NCBI GenBank assembly: GCA_021776805.1
Contig: JAJFFD010000112.1
Location: forward strand, 1 to 56,191
DNA: 56,191 bases
Reading direction: 5' to 3'
From: Planctomycetota bacterium
Lineage (GTDB): Bacteria; Planctomycetota; UBA1135; UBA2386
The translations under genes and the position numbers were made by a program. This document shows, one piece after another, positions 24,718-32,207 of the stretch. The notes beneath the pieces were generated by a model. The model was not told the origin of the DNA, made no database searches, and was given only the letters and a program-made list of their open reading frames with translations. Position 1 is the stretch's first letter. Each line of letters opens with the position of its first letter.

Positions 24718-26094
24718 TTGGTCCAGGCCTTCTCCGCCTACATGGCCCAGCGTTACCTGGTGACCCGCTGGGTCAATCTCTTCGGCGTCTTCGGCATCGG
24801 CGTCGCGGTCTGGGCTCTCATCGTCGTCATCTCGGTCTTCTCCGGCTTCATCGGCGAGATCCGCAACAACTTCAAGCACGCCAGCCCCGAGCTCATGCTC
24901 ACCAGCCTGGTCGGTGAACCTTCCTTCGAGGAACTCGCTGAGCTGCTGCGTCGGGATCCGGAAGTCGCTTCCGTTGCTCCCAGGCTGCGCCACTACGGGG
25001 TCTACTTTCCGCGCAATCGCTGGGGCGACAGGATCGTCCACACCAGCGGCCTCACCACCAGCCCACTCTCCTTCGACTATGTGGAGCTGATCGGCATCGA
25101 CCCGAAGCTGGAGGCGGAGACTACAGGCTTGAACAAGTGGCTGAGTCTCGAGAACCGAGACTCTGGCTTGAGAGTCAAAGACCTGTCCGACCCGCTGAAT
25201 CCGCCAGCCAGCAATCCAGCTGGCTCAAGACAGCTGCGCAAGGATCCGGGCATACTCGTCTCGATCTACCGCGCCCGCAGTAGTCGCCTGCACCAAGGCC
25301 AGCAGCTGCAAGTCGTCAGCGCCCGCATGCGCGAGGGAGATCTGGAAGGCGAACCCCTGCGCATTCGCAAGATCTTCGCGATGAGCGGCAGTTTCGAAAC
25401 CAAGTCGCGACTCTTCGACGAGACCAAGGCCATCCTGCACATCGAGGAGCTACGGGAGATGCTCGGGCACTATCCCATGGACTTCAACTCGGTCGATCTG
25501 GTCAGCGACATCGCGATCCGCATGCAAGCGGGCACTGATCTAGGGACCGCCGCCGAACGACTGCGCCTGCTCCTCTCCGAATCGCAACCCAGGTGTCGGG
25601 TACTCACTTGGGAAGAGCAGAATGCGGAGTTCCTCGCCGCTGTCGATCAGGAGCGAGGGATGATGAAGCTAGTGCTCTTCGCGGTCATGCTCATCGCGGC
25701 TTTTCTGATCTACGCTACCCAGCACCTGATGGTGATGCAGAAGATCAAGGACATCGGCATCCTCTGCTCCATGGGCGCATCCTCCCGCGGCGTTCTCATG
25801 ACCTTCTTTCTGATGGGCGGCATCGTCGCCATCAGCGGCTGCCTACTCGGCACCCTGAGCGGCTGCCTCTCCGCCTACTACCTGAACGACGTCAACGACT
25901 GGCTCTTCGCCAACTTCGGCTATCAGCTCTTCCCGACCAATCTCTATGACCTCGAAGCGATCCCCTACGAGCTCGAGGTCCCTTGGATCCTTCAAGTCAT
26001 CGCCGGCGCGCTGACGATTTCCCTGCTCGCCGGCCTACTCCCCGCCCGACGGGCCGCTCGCATGGAGCCCGTTCGCGCCCTTGCATACGAATGA
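24718..26094 (+). CDS. lolC: Lipoprotein-releasing ABC permease, LolC/E family
   Basis: A 458-residue inner-membrane permease. It begins with a TM1 typical of LolC/E (TRWVNLFGVFGIGVAVWALI, then VVISVFSGF), followed by a large MacB-like periplasmic domain (residues about 50-300) and three C-terminal TM segments with the FtsX signature (MLIAAFLIYATQHLMVMQKI, KDIGILCSMGASSRGVLMTF). The TTG start is supported by AAGGAGG at 24706. The last codons overlap the ATPase gene (ATGA at 26091). With the ATPase and the second permease it would form a LolCDE complex that moves lipoproteins from the inner membrane to LolA. I cannot tell LolC from LolE by sequence alone. Confidence 0.9.
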   Translation: MVQAFSAYMAQRYLVTRWVNLFGVFGIGVAVWALIVVISVFSGFIGEIRNNFKHASPELMLTSLVGEPSFEELAELLRRDPEVASVAPRLRHYGVYFPRNRWGDRIVHTSGLTTSPLSFDYVELIGIDPKLEAETTGLNKWLSLENRDSGLRVKDLSDPLNPPASNPAGSRQLRKDPGILVSIYRARSSRLHQGQQLQVVSARMREGDLEGEPLRIRKIFAMSGSFETKSRLFDETKAILHIEELREMLGHYPMDFNSVDLVSDIAIRMQAGTDLGTAAERLRLLLSESQPRCRVLTWEEQNAEFLAAVDQERGMMKLVLFAVMLIAAFLIYATQHLMVMQKIKDIGILCSMGASSRGVLMTFFLMGGIVAISGCLLGTLSGCLSAYYLNDVNDWLFANFGYQLFPTNLYDLEAIPYELEVPWILQVIAGALTISLLAGLLPARRAARMEPVRALAYE

Positions 26095-26825
26095 GCCAGC
26101 CTATCCTCCAAGCGGAATCGGTCATCAAGAACTTCCGGCTCGGCAAGGAAGAGATCTCGGTACTCAAAGGTGTCGACCTCTCCCTCCAGTCCGGTGAGAT
26201 GCTCGCCCTCCTCGGCACCTCTGGCGCTGGCAAGTCGACCCTCCTGCATGTGCTCGGCCTGCTCGATCCACCAAGCAAGGGACGCATCCTCTATGAAGGT
26301 CAAGAAGTGCAGAACCTCCCCGCGCAGCAGCGAGCCAGGTTGCGGCATCAGAAGATCGGCTTCGTCTTTCAGTTCTACCACCTGATCCCAGAACTCAGCG
26401 CTCTGCAAAACGTGAAGCTCGGCAGCATGATGGACATCAGTCTCGGCGCCTGGTGGAAACGGCGCGGTGAACTGGATGCTCGCGCAAGGGAGCTCCTGCA
26501 GCTAGTCGGCCTGGAGCATCGACTCCGCCACCGACCTGCCGAACTCTCCGGCGGCGAGCGCCAGCGGGTTGCCATCGCCCGCGCCCTAATCGCCAATCCC
26601 AAGCTCATCCTGGCGGACGAGCCCACGGGCAACCTGGATTCACACACCGCCGATGACGTGCTCGAGCTGCTCTTCCGCATCAACCAGGAACGTGGCATCT
26701 CCTTTCTCCTGGTCACCCACAACGAGGAATTGGCAGCCCGCTGCCACCGTATCGTGCGCCTCAAGGACGGCGTCGTCATCGGCGAAGAATTGCCAGCGCA
26801 GACCGGCGCCTCGCAGGAAAGCTGA
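26091..26825 (+). CDS. lolD: Lipoprotein-releasing ABC ATPase LolD
   Basis: A 244-residue ABC ATPase. Walker A is GTSGAGKSTLLHVLG, the Q-loop is VFQFYHLIPELSALQN, the signature is LSGGERQRVAIARAL, Walker B is LILADEPTGNLD, and the H-loop is LLVTHNEELA. These match the MacB/LolD subfamily. It overlaps the upstream permease (ATGA) and shares its stop region with the downstream permease (TGATG at 26823-26827). Its position between two LolC/E-type permeases supports LolD rather than a general MacB exporter. Confidence 0.93.
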   Translation: MSQPILQAESVIKNFRLGKEEISVLKGVDLSLQSGEMLALLGTSGAGKSTLLHVLGLLDPPSKGRILYEGQEVQNLPAQQRARLRHQKIGFVFQFYHLIPELSALQNVKLGSMMDISLGAWWKRRGELDARARELLQLVGLEHRLRHRPAELSGGERQRVAIARALIANPKLILADEPTGNLDSHTADDVLELLFRINQERGISFLLVTHNEELAARCHRIVRLKDGVVIGEELPAQTGASQES

Positions 26826-28147
26826 TGTATCGCTACTTCCTCGCCCTGCGCTACTTGATCAACCGGCCGATCAATCTACTCGGCACCATCGGCATCATGC
26901 TCGGGGTCTGGTCGCTGATCGTGGTGGTCTCCATATTCAGTGGCTATCTAGGAGCTGTCGAAGAGCACCTGCGCAGCAGCACCGCCGACCTGAGCGTGAT
27001 CGAGCCGCCGGAGACCATCCCCTTCGAGATTCTGCAGCGGGCCATCGAGGCCGACGAAAACGTGCTCGCCTGCTCGCCTCGCCTACTTTGGTACGGCCTG
27101 CTGCACCCCTTCGGTGCGCGGGTCAAGTCCGAGGTCATCGGCCAGACCGGAGCCGTGGTCAGCGAGACCAACTTCGTCTCGGTTATCGGCATCGATCCAG
27201 AACTGGATCGAAGAGTGACGGGTTTTCATGGCTGGCTGACAGAGGTCATAGATGAGGAAATGCGCGTCGCGAATCCTGACCGCCCCTTGGACGACCGTGC
27301 GGATCTGCCGTCCATGGTCATATCCACCAGCCGGATGCAGCGAGAGGCAGCGAGCATCGGTGACCGTATCCGACTTACCACCGGGCAGAGCAGCGGCTCT
27401 CGCCAGTCCGAGAGCCTGAACTTCATCAACGCAACTTTTGCGCTGAGCGGCTCGTTCAGCAGCAGCTACGCCGGATTCGACAGCCTGAACGTTTTCGTAC
27501 ACATCGACCGCATGCGCGAGATGCTCAAGTCTCCCGCCGGCAGCACCAATGAGATCGCCATCAAGCTCCTCGATCCGGACAAGGCCGAGGAGACCGCCCT
27601 TCGGTTGACCAACACCCTCAAGGTGCTCGATCCTCGCATGCGCTTCACCTCCGTGCGCACCTGGAAGCAATCAAACTTCATCCAGCTGAGCTCCATCGAA
27701 CATCAGCGATCTCTGATGCAGCTCGTGCTCTTCGTCATCATGATCGTCGCCGCCTTCCTGATGTACACCACCCTCTCCATGATGGTGACGGAGAAGACTG
27801 GCGATATCGGCATCCTCACCGCCATGGGTGGCTCGCCTCTCGGGGTGAGTAGCGTCTTTCTCGCCTGCGGTCTGGTGATCGCCCTGGTGGGCTCGGTTCT
27901 CGGAGTGGTCACCGGTTGCCTCTCGTCGATCTACCTTGATGACTTCAACCAATGGCTGAAGGCAAGCTTCGAGATCGACCTCTTCCCAACGCGGATCTAC
28001 AACCTGAAGAGCGTGCCCTATTCTCTGGACCCGCTTTGGATGTTGATCGTCTCCGCCATCGCCCTCATGGTCGGCCTGGTGGTATCGGGTCTACCGGCCT
28101 GGCGCGCGGCGCGCTTGGACCCGCTCCAGTCCCTGCGGCGAGATTGA
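26825..28147 (+). CDS. lolE: Lipoprotein-releasing ABC permease, LolC/E family (second)
   Basis: A 440-residue permease parallel to the first: TM1 GTIGIMLGVWSLIVVVSIF, a ~250-residue periplasmic domain, and C-terminal TMs with KTGDIGILTAMGGSPLGVSS. It starts at the ATG overlapping the lolD stop. The two permeases share layout and motifs (IGIDPEL, FALSGSF, HIDRMREML versus HIEELREML) and probably arose by duplication to make a heterodimer. The LolCDE role, releasing outer-membrane lipoproteins, fits the many lipoproteins in the window. LolC/LolE naming is by position only. Confidence 0.9.
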   Translation: MYRYFLALRYLINRPINLLGTIGIMLGVWSLIVVVSIFSGYLGAVEEHLRSSTADLSVIEPPETIPFEILQRAIEADENVLACSPRLLWYGLLHPFGARVKSEVIGQTGAVVSETNFVSVIGIDPELDRRVTGFHGWLTEVIDEEMRVANPDRPLDDRADLPSMVISTSRMQREAASIGDRIRLTTGQSSGSRQSESLNFINATFALSGSFSSSYAGFDSLNVFVHIDRMREMLKSPAGSTNEIAIKLLDPDKAEETALRLTNTLKVLDPRMRFTSVRTWKQSNFIQLSSIEHQRSLMQLVLFVIMIVAAFLMYTTLSMMVTEKTGDIGILTAMGGSPLGVSSVFLACGLVIALVGSVLGVVTGCLSSIYLDDFNQWLKASFEIDLFPTRIYNLKSVPYSLDPLWMLIVSAIALMVGLVVSGLPAWRAARLDPLQSLRRD

Positions 28148-28171
28148 GTTTCGCGGAAGGGGCAGCTGGGC

Positions 28172-28200
28172 TTGCCCGAGGTCGCCCAACGGCCGATATT
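28172..28200 (+). promoter_or_regulatory. Sigma-70-like promoter next to a lipoprotein start
   Basis: TTGCCC (28172-28177) and GATATT (28195-28200) are separated by 17 nt, and the ATG at 28207 begins 7 nt after the -10 box. This is a reasonable promoter and would give a leaderless transcript from 28207. It was found by eye. Confidence 0.45.
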
Positions 28201-28206
28201 GAGGGC

Positions 28207-28752
28207 ATGCGGATGATCCGCCAGACCGCCCTCCTCCTGCTAGCTGCCAGCATTCTCCAGTCCTGCATGCTGCTGCGGGAGGACCACGCCCTGACCCGGG
28301 GCTGGTCACAGCGACTCGGCAAGCTCGAGGGCAGTATTGTGCGGCAGCTGGATCCTGCGCCCATGCTGCGGCGGGTAAATCACATGTTCGGGACTGGCGG
28401 GGACCTGGCTGGCAGCGAGGTCCGCCGTTTGGGCGTCCTTCCCAGCAAGACCAAGTCCTCCCTCGGCCGAGAGATGGACCGCCTCCGGGACCTGCCCAGC
28501 GAATCCCTGGATCTGGTGGGCACGGTGACCACAGCTCTTCCCAAGCGCCTGCGCCATATCGCCGATACTCCAGGCCGAGTCCTGGGCAAGGAAGTCAGCC
28601 GCCTGAACAAACTGCGCTACCTGGGCGACACGCTCCGCCTCAACCAGCAGATCATGCCCATGCCGGGGGATCCCTCGCGAGAAACCTCCCTCGAACCTCG
28701 GCAGAGGCGGGCGAGTTTTTGGGAGCGGATCTTTGCCCGGATTCGCCCCTGA
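28207..28752 (+). CDS. Lipoprotein of unknown function
   Basis: A 181-residue protein with lipobox (TALLLLAASILQSC, Cys20 from this start). Two starts are possible: ATG at 28207, which would fit a leaderless transcript from the promoter at 28172-28200, and ATG at 28213, which has GAGGG about 7 nt upstream. Both keep the signal peptide. The mature protein is Arg/Leu-rich and probably helical, with repeated short R-L-D/G blocks, and ends basic. I do not recognise a family. It sits between the Lol operon and the peptidase gene. Confidence 0.7.
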   Translation: MRMIRQTALLLLAASILQSCMLLREDHALTRGWSQRLGKLEGSIVRQLDPAPMLRRVNHMFGTGGDLAGSEVRRLGVLPSKTKSSLGREMDRLRDLPSESLDLVGTVTTALPKRLRHIADTPGRVLGKEVSRLNKLRYLGDTLRLNQQIMPMPGDPSRETSLEPRQRRASFWERIFARIRP

Positions 28753-28790
28753 TTGACCTCACAGGGGTCCATGCGCTACGTAGGTGCAGC

Positions 28791-30407
28791 ATGCGCTGCC
28801 TCAAGACCATCCCCCTCGCTGTCTTCGCCCTGGTTCCCCTTCTCAACGCCCCGCAGATCGCTGCGCAGGCGGAGGGCAGCAAGGCCCCCCTGCCAGAAGA
28901 TCGCGCCACTGGCGCCGAAGCCATCGACAAGGATGAGATCCGCGAATGGCTGACCGTGCTCACCTCCGAAGAGTTCGGTGGCCGCGGCACGGGCCAGGAC
29001 GGCTACCGCCTGGCCGCAGAGTACGTGCGCGCCCACTTCGATCAACTCGGTCTCCTGCCAGGCGCCGGCGATGGGAAGTACTTTCAGCCGGTTCCCTGGA
29101 CCAGCAGCACCCCCGATCCCGACAAGACTCGCATCGAGATCATGAAGGGCAACCGGGCGGCGATCGTCATCTCCGCGCGAGAAGGCCTGCGCGGCACGGC
29201 CATGGCCAACTCCGAGCAGAGCGGCGAGCTGGTCTTGGTGCGGGCAGCGGACGGCGAACGGGTCACCGAGGTCGACCTGGAAGGAAAGCTGGTTTTGGTT
29301 GATGCGACTTCTGGCCTCCCGGAAGGCGGCGGCCGTCGCGCGCGGAGCAGAGCTATGAACTCACTGAGCCAGGAGATCCGCAAGGCCGGTGGGCAGGTCC
29401 TGGCCTTCGTCAACGACGAAGTCTATGCGGAGACGGGTCCCATGAGTTCCCGCAGCGCACCCGGTGGCGGCCGCGGCGGCCGCGTGGCCCGAGGTCGCAG
29501 CATGCGCCCCTCACAATTGCTCATCAGCTCCCTGAGCATGAATGGCATTCTGCAGGCAGCGAATCTGTCCGCCGAGGCCATCGAGAAGGCGGACGGGCCG
29601 GTCATCAGCCTTGGCGGTCTGACTGCGCGCTGCACCGTGGACATCACCACCGGCGAGGCTCCGGCCTTCAACGTGCTCGGCATCCTCCCAGGATCGGACC
29701 CGAAGCTACGGGATGAGTTCGTCGCCGTCGGCTGCCACCTGGACCACCTGGGTCGGCGCGGCAAGACCTTCTACCCGGGAGCAGACGATGACGGCTCCGG
29801 ATCCGTCGGACTCATGGCGATCGCCCAGGCCTTTGCCAAGAACGAGAATCGCCCGCGGCGCAGCATCATCTTCATGGCATTCTGCGGCGAGGAGAACGGC
29901 CTGCGCGGCTCGCGCTTCCTCGCAGAGAACTCCCCTGTCCCCTTGGAGAGCATCGTCGCCGAGTTGCAGATCGACATGATCGGCCGCAATGAGGAGACCG
30001 CGGATGAGAAGGCCGAAGACAACGTGAACAGCGTTCACCTGGTGGGCACTGAGAAGCTCTCATCTGACCTACATGAACTCTGCATCCGACTGAACGAAGA
30101 GCGCGCCGGCCTCGACTTCGAGTATGACGAAGAAGACGTCTTCTATCGCAGCGATCACTTCAGCTTCGCCGCCGAGGGCATCCCCATCGCCTTCTTCTTT
30201 ACGGGCTTTCACCCGGACTACCACCGGCCGACGGACACGGTGGAGAAGATCAACTTCGACAAGCTGGCACGCATCGCGACCTATGTCTACGACCTGGCCT
30301 ATGAGCTAGCAGAGCAGGAAGCCCGACCCCTCGTAGATGCGGATCGCTGGCAAAAAATGGAGCGCAAGGGACGGCAGAGTCCAGTGGCTCCAACCCGCGA
30401 CAAGTAG
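28791..30407 (+). CDS. Exported M28-family zinc metallopeptidase
   Basis: A 538-residue peptidase from the ATG at 28791 with AGGTG upstream and a signal peptide (MRCLKTIPLAVFALVPLLNA). A PA-type insert with a Gly/Arg-rich loop (APGGGRGGRVARGRSMRPS) lies around residue 220. The M28 zinc core is in the second half: GCHLDHLG, ADDDGSGSVG, CGEENGLRGSRF, QIDMIGR and SDHFSFAAEGIPIAF, ending with HPDYHRPTDTVEKI. The zinc-ligand set appears complete. It is probably a periplasmic or outer-membrane aminopeptidase. The next gene is convergent; a weak hairpin at 30414-30444 may end one or both transcripts. Confidence 0.92.
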   Translation: MRCLKTIPLAVFALVPLLNAPQIAAQAEGSKAPLPEDRATGAEAIDKDEIREWLTVLTSEEFGGRGTGQDGYRLAAEYVRAHFDQLGLLPGAGDGKYFQPVPWTSSTPDPDKTRIEIMKGNRAAIVISAREGLRGTAMANSEQSGELVLVRAADGERVTEVDLEGKLVLVDATSGLPEGGGRRARSRAMNSLSQEIRKAGGQVLAFVNDEVYAETGPMSSRSAPGGGRGGRVARGRSMRPSQLLISSLSMNGILQAANLSAEAIEKADGPVISLGGLTARCTVDITTGEAPAFNVLGILPGSDPKLRDEFVAVGCHLDHLGRRGKTFYPGADDDGSGSVGLMAIAQAFAKNENRPRRSIIFMAFCGEENGLRGSRFLAENSPVPLESIVAELQIDMIGRNEETADEKAEDNVNSVHLVGTEKLSSDLHELCIRLNEERAGLDFEYDEEDVFYRSDHFSFAAEGIPIAFFFTGFHPDYHRPTDTVEKINFDKLARIATYVYDLAYELAEQEARPLVDADRWQKMERKGRQSPVAPTRDK

Positions 30408-30413
30408 CCTGCG

Positions 30414-30444
30414 GGGCTCGGGAGGGTCCTAGGAATCCCAGCCC
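30414..30444. terminator. Weak hairpin at convergent gene ends
   Basis: GGGCT-C-GGGA (30414-30423) pairs with TCCCAGCCC (30436-30444) with one bulge and a 12-nt loop. There is no T-run. It lies between the M28 peptidase stop and the end of the convergent gene. A real terminator is possible but not certain. Confidence 0.3.
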
Positions 30445-31148
30445 TTGATGGCGCGGGGTTGGCCGAAGACCTCTCCCGCCAAGAACGCCGCGGCGGGCCG
30501 GCTGAGATCCAGGAGGTGACCGACCTTGCGCGCGCGCTTCTTGCGCAGTGCCAGGCGGTCTGCCTTCTCCTTGTCGAAGCGCATGGTGAGCGCCGTGTCC
30601 AGGCGCCGCTCCGCGACTTCCGAGCCGAGGCGCAAATGCCGATCCTGCAGCTGACCGAGGTGGACCTTTTCTTGGTCACGCAGCTGCATCTCCTCGGCCA
30701 GGTGACCGCGTTCGTGATGCTGGCGCGCGGCCGGCTTGTCCGGGATCACTAGCGCTGCAGGCGGCGGCGCCACTGGTTGCGCGGGCGCCTGAGGCTCCAT
30801 ACCCATGAGCCGCCGAATCTCGCGGGCAATGTCCTCGGCACCGGGACCGCGACTGGGCTGGGTCCTGGCTGCCGGTCGCTGCGCCGGACTTGGCGGGGGC
30901 GCTTGCCGCGTCTGCGGCGCGGGTCTGGACTGCTGCATCTGTCCCTGGGAAGACGCCATCCGCTGCATCTGCCCAGCTACCTTTGGCTCGTTTGGCCGGG
31001 CCTCTGGGGGGCGAGCCTGCTGCTGTTGCGCTGCCTTCTTGGCCACCTTCTGCATGAGCCCCGAAACCGTGGAACCCAGCATGGAGACGAGCACGAAGAG
31101 GACGATGAGGCCCTGGCCGCTGAACAGGAACTCGATGATCTGTTCCAT
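30429..31148 (-). CDS. Membrane-anchored Pro/Gln-rich protein downstream of floA
   Basis: A 239-residue protein that I do not recognise. It has one N-terminal TM segment (FLFSGQGLIVLFVLVSMLG), then a long low-complexity Gln/Pro/Arg-rich stretch (residues about 40-130), and a charged C-terminal helical part with LRDQEKVHLGQLQDRHLRL and ending LAGEVFGQPRAIKGWDS. The ATG follows the floA stop by three nt, so it is the last gene of the nfeD-floA operon. It could be a membrane-microdomain partner of FloA; this is inference from linkage. The end is convergent with the M28 peptidase gene. Confidence 0.75.
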   Translation of the reverse strand: MEQIIEFLFSGQGLIVLFVLVSMLGSTVSGLMQKVAKKAAQQQQARPPEARPNEPKVAGQMQRMASSQGQMQQSRPAPQTRQAPPPSPAQRPAARTQPSRGPGAEDIAREIRRLMGMEPQAPAQPVAPPPAALVIPDKPAARQHHERGHLAEEMQLRDQEKVHLGQLQDRHLRLGSEVAERRLDTALTMRFDKEKADRLALRKKRARKVGHLLDLSRPAAAFLAGEVFGQPRAIKGWDS

Positions 31149-31151
31149 GGA

Positions 31152-32186
31152 CTAACCCAGGTTCGGGCCCTCGTCGCTTTGCTGCTCTTCGCTATCGGCG
31201 ATCTGACCCCGCATCTTGGTGTCGGACTCGATGTTGCGCATGCGATAGAAATCCATGATCCCCAGGTTGCCGCTGCGGAAGGCATCCGCCATGGCCGTGG
31301 GTACTTCGGACTCAGCGAGCACCAGCTTGGCACGGTTCGCCATCACCGTGGCAGAATTCTCCTGCTCTTCAGCGACCGCCATCGCGCGGCGACCCTCGGC
31401 TGCCGCCTGAGCAACGCGCTTGTCCGCCTCGGCCTGGTCCGCCTGCAGGCGGGAGCCGATGTTCTCGCCGATGTCCACATCAGCGATATCGATGGACAGA
31501 ATCTCGAAGGCGGTGCCCGCATCCAGACCCTTGGATAGCACGGTCTTGCTGATGGCGTCCGGGTTTTCGAGCACATCCTTGTGGGTCTGGGAGGAACCGA
31601 TTGTCGAGACGATGCCCTCGCCAACGCGAGCGATGATGGTCTCCTCGGTAGCGCCACCGACCAGGCGATTGATATTGGCGCGCACGGTCACACGGGCACG
31701 GGCCAGCACCTGGATGCCGTCCTTGGCCATGGCCGCAACCTTGCCCTTGGTGGGATCCGGGCAGTCGATGACCTTGGGGTTCACACAGGTCTGCACCGCC
31801 TCGAGCACATCTCGACCGGCCAGGTCGATGGCCGCGGCACGCCTGAAGTCCAGACCCAGGTTGGCCCGGTCCGCGGCGATGAGCGCCCGCACCACATTGA
31901 TCACATTGCCGCCAGCGAGATAGTGCGCTTCGAGATCGCGCACGTTCATCTCCATGCCCGCCTGAATGGCCGAGATCTGTGCCCGCACGATGACCGTCGG
32001 ATTCACTCGGCGGAGCTGCATTCCCACCAGGCTGAACAAGCTGGTCTTGGCCCGGGACAGGTATGCCTGCACCCAGAGGTTCAAGAACTTCAGCATGAAG
32101 ATCACCAGCAGGAGCAGAATGAGGAGGATGAAGCCGATCACCCAATAGAGGATCTGGGAGCTGTCGCCCTGGGCCAGATAGAGCAC
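31152..32186 (-). CDS. floA: Flotillin-like protein FloA
   Basis: A 344-residue membrane protein, size normal for FloA (about 330). One N-terminal membrane hairpin ([20 protein letters not shown]) is followed by an SPFH-like core with [40 protein letters not shown] and an alanine-rich EA-repeat region ([19 protein letters not shown]). The GTG at 32186 is supported by AGGAG about 8 nt upstream. It lies 21 nt downstream of the nfeD gene. FloA organises membrane microdomains and is usually encoded beside NfeD, which this locus repeats. Confidence 0.93.
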   Translation of the reverse strand: MLYLAQGDSSQILYWVIGFILLILLLLVIFMLKFLNLWVQAYLSRAKTSLFSLVGMQLRRVNPTVIVRAQISAIQAGMEMNVRDLEAHYLAGGNVINVVRALIAADRANLGLDFRRAAAIDLAGRDVLEAVQTCVNPKVIDCPDPTKGKVAAMAKDGIQVLARARVTVRANINRLVGGATEETIIARVGEGIVSTIGSSQTHKDVLENPDAISKTVLSKGLDAGTAFEILSIDIADVDIGENIGSRLQADQAEADKRVAQAAAEGRRAMAVAEEQENSATVMANRAKLVLAESEVPTAMADAFRSGNLGIMDFYRMRNIESDTKMRGQIADSEEQQSDEGPNLG

Positions 32187-32207
32187 TAGTCGATCTCCTT
32201 GAAATTG

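Noticed and set aside
23344-25041. 565-codon open frame antisense to lysS and the first Lol permease
   Set aside because: Both sense genes have full family motifs; the antisense frame shows composition bias only.
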